This document shows, one piece after another, positions 1 through 7,557 of a DNA stretch of 23,973 bases. A program made the translations under genes and the position numbers. Each line of letters opens with the position of its first letter. Positions within the stretch are counted from its first letter, which is position 1. The stretch spans positions 1 through 23,973 of the forward strand of contig JAHBMJ010001982.1 of NCBI GenBank assembly GCA_018398765.1, given 5' to 3'. This DNA is from Chromera velia (lineage: Eukaryota; Sar; Chromeraceae). Under the pieces are notes generated by a model that was given only the letters and a program-made list of their open reading frames with translations, ran no database searches and was not told where the DNA came from.

Positions 1-121
1 TTTTTTAAAAAGCGTTTTTAGGGTCCCTAAACACCCCCCCGCCCTAAACTACCCCTAATTTTACATCCCTAGCCACCTAGAATTTATTTGCCAATCTGGA
101 GCCCCTCACGAAGGAAAAAAG
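1..121. other. Unassigned left edge, possible end of another inserted element
   Basis: No coding signal joins this stretch to the gag remnant that follows. It is rich in short CCCTAA and AGGG runs. The string ACATCCCTAG near 64-73 resembles the right end of the DNA transposon at 2516-3621 (CATACCCTAG), so it may be the edge of a related insertion into the retrotransposon. The left half of any such element would lie outside the window, so no target duplication can be tested. No long terminal repeat can be recognised because no second copy is visible. Confidence 0.2.
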
Positions 122-124
122 TGA

Positions 125-1039
125 CCAATTATGCCTATAGAGGTGTGGGGATGCGAATTACGTGTGAAGAGAGGTATGGGGTTTGCAGACTGGCCTGCGT
201 TGCATGAGGTGCTGCGACGCAGGTATAAGGAGAAACATGAGAGGAGGAAGACGAGAAAGTAGGTGTTGTTCCTCAGGTGCACAGGGACGGTCGACGACTA
301 CAACAAAGAATTCTCCCTTCTCGCGTTGAAGATCACAAATGCGAGTGAAGAGGATCTCGTAGAGGACTATATTAAGGGTTTGCCACCCGGGATTATGTAT
401 AAGACTGACAGGATGGAGCCGGCAACATTAGATGAAGCAATGGAGAAGGCGTTGGACAGCGAAATCTGGCTTAAGCAGGCCAGTTCGCGCTCTTAAAGCC
501 GTTGGTCGCGAGGGCCCCCGTCTGATCCGAGTCCGGTGATTGATCCCACAGGACCGGCTTCCATGGAATTGTGTGGCGTTGGGGTGCAACCTTCGAGAAG
601 ACTTCTACCCCGATACCCATTGATTCCACAGACGGTGTGGGAGAGCAAGGAGAGACTGAATCGGTGTCTTCTATGTGGGGAGAACACCTACATGATGGCC
701 GCGTGTAGGAATGGACCTCAACTTCCTCCACACATGCGGACCATTCAAACGATGTCTCAATCCAGATCTCCGTGGCCACCCAGGGCATCTCCAGGATTTA
801 CCCCTTTCATCCCGGGTTTTAGGGCGATGCCTGAGTACCCTTGGCCACCTCCTCTTTACCCATCCCTTCCCTTCCCATATCCCATCAATCAAGTTACTCA
901 ACCTACAGGGGGGAGAAGGAGGTCTGGACAGAAAGGTGACAGTCCAAATTCACCCATGTCACCTGGAAGAGGCTTTGGCTTCGGTGACAGAAGACGTGCA
1001 TGGTCTCCCTCTTTCATGGATCGCCTCAACCTCAGCTGA
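125..1039 (+). pseudogene. gag: Gag capsid/nucleocapsid remnant of the Ty3 element
   Basis: The frame holds a retrotransposon Gag signature: a WPALHEVLRRRY block at 191-226, then GTVDDYNKEF at 284-313 and a GLPPGI turn. It is interrupted by TAG at 260-262 and TAA at 494-496, with homologous sequence continuing on both sides of each. A nucleocapsid zinc knuckle follows at 665-706, spaced C-x2-C-x4-Y-x4-C: the histidine of the normal CCHC knuckle is replaced by tyrosine (TAC at 689-691, one transition from CAC). The remainder to 1039 is Pro, Arg and Ser rich, as Gag tails often are. The N-terminus is uncertain; the frame is closed by TGA at 122. In a working element Gag packages the RNA; this copy could not make full-length Gag. 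Confidence 0.8.
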
Positions 1040-1554
1040 ATGGACATCAACCAGCGTGCAAGGCTGGATCGAGACGGGTAGCTGGGGTGAGGACGATCAG
1101 AGGCCAAAACGAGAATGACGAGACCGTGGTCAAACCTGACCTGACGGTACATTATGAAGTTGAGGAAGATAAAAGGCAGAGAACAGATGAAGAATTGAGT
1201 GAGGAAGAGGATGATGAGGATGATTCATTTGAAACTGGTTTTGTCTATCATGGTACTGTCGCAGGTGCTCCAGTCAGAGTTTTGTATGATATTGGAGCTG
1301 ATGATATTTTCATTGATAGTAAGTTTGCACACCTGCGTCAGTTGCATATTCGCAGGTTTGGGACCCCGATGAGATGTAGGGTGGCTGTGAAGGAGCCTAG
1401 AGGACGAGAGGTCAGTGAGTATGCACCTTCTGTTCCCCTTCGTATTCAGGGGTATCGAGAGACAGTCGGTGCATTGCTGGCTGATCTGGACGACTATGAT
1501 GTCATCTTGGGAAGAAAATGGAGTGATGTCCACCAACCAGAACTTGGTCATTGA
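988..1554 (+). pseudogene. pol: Retropepsin-like aspartic protease remnant (start of pol)
   Basis: The frame is open from just after TGA at 985-987 and ends at TGA 1552-1554. It carries an acidic linker (EELSEEEDDEDD) and then a retropepsin fold signature: VRVLYDIGADDIFID with the catalytic aspartate at 1288-1290, and a DYDVILGRKW flap/ILG motif near 1492-1521. The active-site triad is D-I-G instead of D-[ST]-G; ATT at 1291-1293 is one transition from ACT. Homologous sequence continues in the same frame past the TGA, which is one transition from CGA. Pol is -1 relative to gag, but the 52-base overlap holds no X-XXY-YYZ slippery heptamer, so a programmed frameshift site is not visible. Confidence 0.8.
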
Positions 1555-2515
1555 TCTCGTTCTCTTCGTTTCTTCTTTAACGGCCAGGAAGTCATTATTT
1601 GGGAAGGTGCATGTGAAGAGAACCGACCTTGCCCTCCTGTCCTTTCTTCTGCGCAGGCCAAACGAGCAATTCGAAAAGGTGCTGTCTGCCACATCGTGAG
1701 AATAGAGACAGCACACTGGCTTGCAGGAGAAGGGGAACAGGAGTGCTTCGTGTATGCAACTGAAGTGAGTAAGGGAAAAGGAAAGGGGAGAATGAATGAT
1801 GGAGGGAACGTGGGTTCTGATTTTTTCTCTTCTGACTTTCTTTCTTCTCTTCCGTCTGATCATCCTGCTCGATCGGTCCCTGATTTGTCGGACGTGCGTG
1901 CTTTTCTCTCTCGATCAGATGCGGATGTTCCTCAGGATGTAAAAGGAATTGTGGCAGATCATGCGTCTCTTTTTCTCGATCGTCTCTCTTATCTGCCACC
2001 GTCAAGAGGACCTCATTTGGATTTCAAAATCGAACTTGAGCCCGGTCATTCACCTCCTGCCCGTTCGCCTTATCGGCTGTCAGTGGGAGAAACAGATGAG
2101 CTGAGGAGACAGATAGATACATACCTTGAACAAGGATTCATCCGACCGTCTGCTTCTCCTTATACTGTGCCTATTCTTTTTATACAAAAGAAAGATGGCT
2201 CGATGAGAATATGTTGTGACTACACTGGCTTAAATCGCATCACTATTAAAGACAAGCATTCTCTCCCTCACCCGCAAGAGTTGATTGATCGATTGCATGG
2301 GGCCCAGTTCTTCACGACACTGGACCTCAGGCAGTATTATCACTAAATGAGGGTCAGAGAAGAAGACATCCCAAAGACAGCTTTCACTACACGCTATGGT
2401 TCTTTTGAGTGGCTGGTTGTCTCTTTTGGGTTGACAAACGCGCCTCCTGCAGCGATGAGGTTGATTCAATTTGCTCTTCGCTCTTGTCTTGACCGTTTTG
2501 TTTCAGTTTTTCTGG
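1555..2515 (+). pseudogene. pol: Reverse transcriptase, N-terminal part, cut by a transposon
   Basis: In the same frame as the protease, this segment runs through a linker into a Ty3-type reverse transcriptase: PYTVPILFIQKKDGSMRICC, then TIKDKHSLP, and the first catalytic aspartate in TTLDLRQYYH (about 2317-2343). TAA at 2344-2346 falls where the family has glutamine (CAA). After it the frame continues with REEDIPKTAF, TRYGSFEW and SFGLTNAP. It stops at FVSVFL, the first two residues of the FLDD catalytic box, because the DNA transposon at 2516 begins there; translation into the insert meets TGA after ARV. The rest of the domain resumes at 3622. Confidence 0.88.
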
Positions 2516-3621
2516 CTAGGGTCTGACAGTTTGTGAGGGTACCCTAGGTTTGAAGTTAGGTTTTTCAATAAAAACTTAAATTTTTGATGTTTTAAAAGAG
2601 ATTTTTGGAACTTAATATGCTAGAAAAGCTTTAAAAATGCTAAAATAGGGTCAAGTGGCTAAAGTTAAGGTAGGTTAGGGTAGGTTTAGATCAGTTTAAA
2701 ACCTATTTGCTACGTCAGGTTTAGAATTGGTTTAGAAACCATGGTCGCATCAGACTTAAACCTTCTAAACCTCTTTAAACCCGTCCAAGCCTGGTCAAAC
2801 TTCTGAAATCTGTATGTGAATGCTAGTGTGAATAATCTATTAAAAGCATATTTAAATATACGTTTTTGCTGGCAAGATCACGTCTGTGACACTCTCTGCA
2901 TGAGCGTTTCAGGAAGGAGATATAGCCTCGCTCATATCAGCATTCACGGCAGCTGCTGTATTCTCCTTGTCCTCCCCCCCCCTCCTTTTCCCCTCACTTC
3001 TTTCCCGGCACGATCTTTGTTTGCTTGATCGCCTCTCCATGGAAACCACACATATGATTGAGGAATTTGGAAACCTACTGCACTAAACATTGATGGCGGC
3101 TTACGAATTGAAGACAGAGAATTGGAGCAAGTTGACCGAGCATTTAAAAAAGAAATTGCACCTCTGGATAAGTCTGTTGAAGTATGAAAGAATGAAGGCA
3201 GCTTTTGTGTTTTTGACTTTATCCTACATTCCTTGAATGATCGGTTTCAAGTTGTCTGATGTTTTCTGGTAAAATGCCAGGTTGTGTTTGCTTTGCATCT
3301 TCTGTGTGTTCATACAAAAGCTATTTGGAACCAGGCTTAGACAGGTTTAGACCGCTTTAGACAGGTTTGGTCAGGTTGGGGGATTAGGTTTGCAAACTGA
3401 CGTCATGAGCGTTTGCGAACCTCAGAGGGCGAATTGACTTTCCTATATATAAAAGGTCATGAGATTTAATTTGAAAAGTTGTGTTATCGGAGAAATAAGG
3501 TCAGTTCATCCTAAAAACCTTAAAAAACCACTTTTTAAAGTTATAGCTAATCAGAGTGACACATACCCCTAGGGTTTGTAATTAAATTATATATTTTGTT
3601 TTTTTAGGTGTCATACCCTAG
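2516..3621. mobile_element. Non-autonomous DNA transposon, hAT-like, inside the RT gene
   Basis: The 1106-bp insert has short inverted termini, CTAGGGTCTGACA on the left and its near complement TGTCATACCCTAG on the right (one mismatch in 13). It is flanked by a perfect 8-bp direct repeat, TTTTCTGG, at 2508-2515 and 3622-3629. Eight-base duplications and TAGGG-type ends are typical of the hAT superfamily. Near both ends an AGGTTTAGA-type motif recurs in both orientations (about 2670-2795 and 3330-3400), like subterminal transposase-binding repeats. A second copy of the right-end motif (TGACACATACCCCTAGGG) lies near 3557-3575. No transposase reading frame was found, so it would depend on an enzyme made elsewhere. 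Confidence 0.88.
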
Positions 3622-4440
3622 TTTTCTGGATAACATTCTGATTTATTCACGTACAAGAGAAGAGCACAAAAGATACATCAGAATTGTTTTGCGTTTGTTG
3701 AGTGAAAATAAATTATATGCAAAATTGTCGAAATGCTATTTCATGCAGACTGAGGTGACATTTCTTGGGCTGAAGATTTCCAGGACCGGAGTGCGGCCCG
3801 AGCAGAGCAAGACAGACCAAGTCAGTAAATGGCCTACTCCCAAGAACAGAAATGAAGTGCTTTCGTTTTTGGGGTTTACAAATTGGGTGAGACGGTTTAT
3901 CCCTCGCTTCAGTAAGAAAGCAGGCCCTTTGTATGCATTGCTGAGGAGAAACAAATCGTTTGAGTGGGGGAAGAAAGAGGAAGAAAGCTTTGAAGCAGTA
4001 AAGCAAGCAGTAAAGAAAACTGTCGAACTCTACATTCCTGACCTTGTGCGTCCCTTCGAAATTTTTGTGGATGCGTGCGAATCGACAGAAACGCTCGCTG
4101 CCACACTCATGCAGGAAGATCCTGAGATCGGCTGGCTCCGTCCGTGTGCATTCGCATTACGTAGAATGACACAGGCAGAGCTCAAGTATCTGATCAGAGA
4201 TAAAGAATTTCTTTCCTGTGTGTTTGCGGTCAAATCGTGGAGGCCATACGTTAGCCACACAACTAAGGTGTGATCAAATCATGAGTCTCTCAAATATGTG
4301 AATATGTCCGCTGACCGCACCTTAATGTCTCCACGTATGCGCAGATTTGTCAGCATGTTCGACGAGATCGGGATCACTCCAAGGTACGTGCCCGGTGCTC
4401 GGAATCGCGTGGCAGATACGCTGAGCAGGTGCCCTGGGGT
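3622..4440 (+). pseudogene. pol: Reverse transcriptase C-terminus and RNase H remnant
   Basis: The segment picks up the RT catalytic box as D-N at 3629-3634, where Ty3 elements have D-D (AAC is one transition from GAC), followed by ILIYSRTREEHKRY and the RT thumb (LGLKIS, GVRPEQSK). The RNase H domain follows: FEIFVDA holds the first acidic residue (about 4060-4080), AELKYLIRDKEFL the glutamate, and SNHESLKY at 4274-4297 sits where the family has TDH; that third catalytic aspartate is Asn here. TGA at 4271-4273 lies just before it and is one transition from CGA. The end shows the usual YVPGARNRVADTLSR motif. Confidence 0.88.
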
Positions 4441-5620
4441 AAACGCTGAGAAAGAAGAAAAAGATAAAGAAAGAAAAGAAATGTGTCAATTGTTGCAAAT
4501 GGAATCACGAGTGCAACCGGATGAGGAATTACTAGAAAGGATAAGGAAAGGATATGAAGAAGAGAAATTCTGGACGGAGGTGAAGGAAGTGCTTGAAGCA
4601 AGGCTCCAAATTGAAGACCCTGACAAAGACCCTAAGAAAGAGGTGCCTGGTCCTCGACATTTGCAGCTGATTCTTCCAAGGTTTCAGATAGAAGACGGAC
4701 TGCTCTATTTCAATGACAGACTGGCCATCCCGACAGAGAGACTACAAAGAAACCTTGTCTATGAACATCATGATACGGCCGCAGGGGGGCATTTGGGGGC
4801 AGAGAAAACATATTTAAAACTGGCAGGGAGTTTCTATTGGCCATATATGTATGCATCGGTTGTTCAGTACGTCAGAAAGTGTGATGCCTGTCAAAAAGCA
4901 AAGAGGCCGACTGAAAAGCAGTATGGATTGCTTCAACCTCTGTCTATTCCTAAATTTTCTTTTCAGTCTATTTTTCTTGATTTTGTATTTGAACTCCCGA
5001 GGGTGGTGTTTAAAGGAGAAGAGGTAGATGGAATCCTCTCTGTGGTTGATGGCCTCTCCAAAACTCCTTTCTTTGCTGCAGTCTCACAAGAGATTACAGC
5101 AGAAGGGACAGCCGAGGTGGTCTTTGAGAGGATTGTCTGCGAGCACGGGATGCCCCAATCAGTAGTCAGTGACCGTGATCCTCGTTTTCTCTCTGCATTT
5201 TGGAAGGAACTCGCTTGACTGTGGGGCACAAAATTGAATATGAGCACAAAAGGACACCCACAGTCAGATAGACAGACAGAGAGAGACAACCAGACCATCG
5301 AACAGATGTTGCATTGTTTTGTGAACGAGCATCAAACAGACTGGCCGAAGTGGTTGTGTTCTTATCAGTTTGCGTATCGTGATTCGGTGTATCTAGCTAC
5401 AGGCATGTCTCCTTTTCGCTTTCTGTATGGACGTGACCCGATTCGCCTGTCTTCTATCTCTGTGCGTTCTAACTCATTCTGTCTGTCAGCAGCAGACTTT
5501 GCAGATCGCAGAGAGGCAGAAATCATGAGAGCAAAGGAGAGACTTGAGCAAGTAAGAGAACGAGCAGTTCAATAACTAGATCCACACAAACAAGAGGTTT
5601 TATTTGCTCCAGGGGATTTT
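4441..5620 (+). pseudogene. pol: Integrase (HHCC zinc finger and DDE core) remnant
   Basis: A charged linker leads to an H-x4-H / C-x2-C zinc finger: EHHDTAAGGHLG near 4762-4797 and KCDACQKAK near 4876-4902. The rve core follows with the first Asp in IFLDFVFELP (about 4972-5001), the second in SVVSDRDPRF (about 5162-5191), and the Glu in NQTIEQML (about 5289-5312). TGA at 5216-5218 (expected CGA) splits the core, and TAA at 5573-5575 (expected CAA) closes the open frame before the C-terminal domain. At 5270-5272 the glycine of the conserved DGQTER block is Arg (AGA, one transition from GGA). Integrase joins the cDNA copy to chromosomal DNA; this copy is split and damaged. Confidence 0.9.
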
Positions 5621-6139
5621 TTGCTTGTACGCAATGTATATTTTAAGGGAAGCAGGAAGCCAAGTGGGAAGCTTGAGCCTGTATTTTATGGACCATTCAA
5701 GGTAGAGAGAAAGGTGGGGAGCAATGCGTATGAGCTCATATTCCCTGCAGGAATGAAGGGTCACAATGTGATTAATGTATCATACCTGAAGAAGTATGAG
5801 AGAAGGAACGATGATCCTCTGCCTGCTGTTTGGTTGCCTGCATCAGAAGAGATTCAGTATGAAGTAAAAGAGATTCTCAACCACAGAAAGATAGACAAAC
5901 AGGCGCACTACCTGGTGTGGTGGGAAGGAGAAAGTAAAGAGAATACATCATGGGAGCCTGCTGTCAATCTGACATATGCAAAAGAGGCATTGCATGCCTT
6001 CAAAGAAAAGAAGAGACAGCAGGAGAAAGAGAAGCAAGCAATGGGCAGGTGTAGGTGGCAATTAAGAAGTAGAGAGGTGAAATCAGTATGGGTAGAACTA
6101 GGAGGTTTGTGGAGTAAAATGCGTATATGTGAGTTTTAG
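5621..6139 (+). pseudogene. pol: Integrase C-terminal GPF module and chromodomain
   Basis: Continuing in the integrase frame, the sequence shows the GPY/F module (YGPFKVERKVGSNAYEL, about 5687-5737) and then a chromodomain at about 5855-6012: a beta-strand YEVKEILNHRK, then YLVWWEGESKENTSWEP, with the aromatic cage represented by Y, W-W and W. A lysine-rich tail follows and the frame ends at TAG 6137-6139. Chromodomains at this position steer chromovirus integration to marked chromatin. This is the least damaged part of the element. Confidence 0.88.
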
Positions 6140-6792
6140 GAAGATGAAATTCCCTGGTAAGTGATTCGAGGAAGAAAGCAAATCTATCTTGCATCATGCA
6201 TAGATGCAGAGTGGCAGTGTGGGTGTCGGACTCTGCATTCCGACTTGCTTCGTTCATTTATGGTTCGATGAAGTGTGCGGGTGCATATTATCAATCAATG
6301 CTACAAGGTTGATTAGTTATGGATGTGTGCAGGCACTGGAACCGAGCGTGGATATCGGTTTTGAAGCAACGGGCAGGTGTAGGCCGGCTACGAGTGGCGA
6401 GTACGTGACAGGCCCGCGGAGTGGCGGAGCCGCGAGGCCGGCGGCGCCGCGGCGATGCGCGCGCGGACTTCAATAAGTGTGGCTTGGCATAGGATTGAAT
6501 AAAGTGACATCGATCTGCATGTATTTGAATTAGCTAACGATCGCTAATGATCGTTGGACTAGCTTGATCGAAGGAACAATGTACGAACCTCTCTAGGTCA
6601 AACTCTTATAGTCTATGGACTCTGAATACACATCGTTAGCGTTGAGAGTTCTAGCCCCGTAGTCTGCTTACACTAACTACCACTTAAAAGTTTAAGCCAC
6701 ATTTTTTGATAAGCTTGAAAGTCCGCACCGTAGGCGCGGATCATTTATGGTGTCTTGAAAGCCAAAGCTGCATATCTGAACGGTGTCTTGAA

Positions 6793-6815
6793 CGTCTACG
6801 CCATAGGCGTAGACG
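6793..6815. repeat. Perfect hairpin, 10-bp arms with 3-base loop
   Basis: CGTCTACGCC, then ATA, then GGCGTAGACG form a perfect stem of ten pairs. A weaker relative lies upstream at 6722-6741 (TCCGCACC, GTA, GGCGCGGA), and each is preceded by CTTGAA. The two look like diverged tandem copies of one hairpin unit roughly 75 bases apart. Function is unknown. Confidence 0.75.
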
Positions 6816-7200
6816 GTTTCTTAAAAAACGATGCCGCAGATAAAGATCATCTTAATTATATTTTTTCAAATAGCACTTAGGTTCAGGGAGGTATGGGTGG
6901 ATTAAAGAGTTTGCTAGATATGTGGTGATGTAGGGAGAGTTGATTAATAGAGTTTGACAGCTAAAAAGCTCCTAGAATGGTTAAACGTTTACTGTGATCC
7001 GCGCAAAAGTTTATGTAAAATGTGGAAATCTTCTGGGGCCTCTTTGGTTGTTCATGCATGTGGATGTCGCCTCGGAGGGCAAAGCAGACGGACTTACCGC
7101 ACGTACTCTTGAGAGGTGTGTGTCTCTATTTTTGTAATAAAACAATGTAACATTTTTTCTGCCGGAACGCGTAGGGGGTACGTCTGAACTAGACAGATAC

Positions 7201-7290
7201 CGAGGCCCTGGGCCCCGGCATGCATGCACTGAGCGCGAAAGCGCGGCGCGGGCCCCGGCATGCCTCGCACAGTGCAGGCCGGTACGTCCA
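7201..7290. repeat. GC-rich patch with duplicated GGGCCCCGGCATGC
   Basis: The 14-mer GGGCCCCGGCATGC occurs at 7210-7223 and again at 7250-7263. The patch also contains CATGCATGCACTG, which recurs in a similar GC-rich patch at about 16930-17000. Nothing indicates coding. Confidence 0.6.
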
Positions 7291-7557
7291 TGCAGTGCAA
7301 GCAGGATCTTCTTCGTGACGGAGACGCGGAATAGCTCCAAAAGACTTTAAAGAAATGACGGAGAACCGACGAAGTGAGCTGTTCTGAAGTCCTTCTGTAG
7401 TATCCTCAGCTTGCTGCAGTGTTCCCATGACATCTTAGCCCGGTTGCTGCATGATTTCTGCTGAAGCGCCGAGCTTCTTCATGGGAGACGTGAAGATGTA
7501 GGAAGGCTTCCCTGTCGCCTTTCTCTGATCGATCTTAAGGTTTAGTAGTAGGGTGGT

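Larger units (their letters stand above)
122..6139 (+). mobile_element. Decayed Ty3/gypsy chromovirus (LTR retrotransposon)
   Basis: Gag, protease, reverse transcriptase, RNase H, integrase and a C-terminal chromodomain follow one another on the + strand, the order that defines Ty3/gypsy chromoviruses. Gag is in one frame and pol in the -1 frame relative to it, overlapping at about 988-1039. The frames are broken by stops at 260, 494, 1552, 2344, 4271, 5216 and 5573 and by a 1106-bp DNA transposon at 2516-3621. Without that insert and its 8-bp target duplication the pol frame is continuous across the junction. No LTR pair, primer-binding site or polypurine tract could be fixed: the 5' end is missing or replaced by unrelated sequence, and no repeat of window-start sequence is seen after 6139. 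The copy cannot be autonomous. Confidence 0.92.
6140..7557. other. Non-coding stretch between the retroelement and the PPR gene
   Basis: No reading frame here has convincing protein character. The left part may contain the retroelement 3' untranslated region and LTR, but no boundary is visible; the 13-base string GGGCAGGTGTAGG is shared by 6043-6055 and 6371-6383. Two GC-rich patches (6405-6472 and 7201-7290) stand out from AT-rich surroundings. Hairpin-forming sequence lies at 6711-6820, and a 10-bp inverted pair GCGCGGATCA / TGATCCGCGC at 6734-6743 and 6995-7004. The last 150-200 bases presumably hold the promoter and 5' untranslated region of the downstream gene; no TATA box can be assigned. 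Confidence 0.5.

Noticed and set aside
988-1039. Programmed -1 frameshift signal between gag and pol
   Set aside because: No slippery heptamer in the overlap, and the element is heavily mutated.
6043-6383. 13-base direct repeat GGGCAGGTGTAGG at 6043 and 6371 as a possible LTR fragment
   Set aside because: Similarity does not extend beyond a few bases on either side, far too short for LTR evidence.
7011-7428. Minus-strand frames of 68-109 codons upstream of the PPR gene
   Set aside because: They span the GC-rich CATGC patch and show only Cys/His/Arg composition bias, with no recognisable motif.
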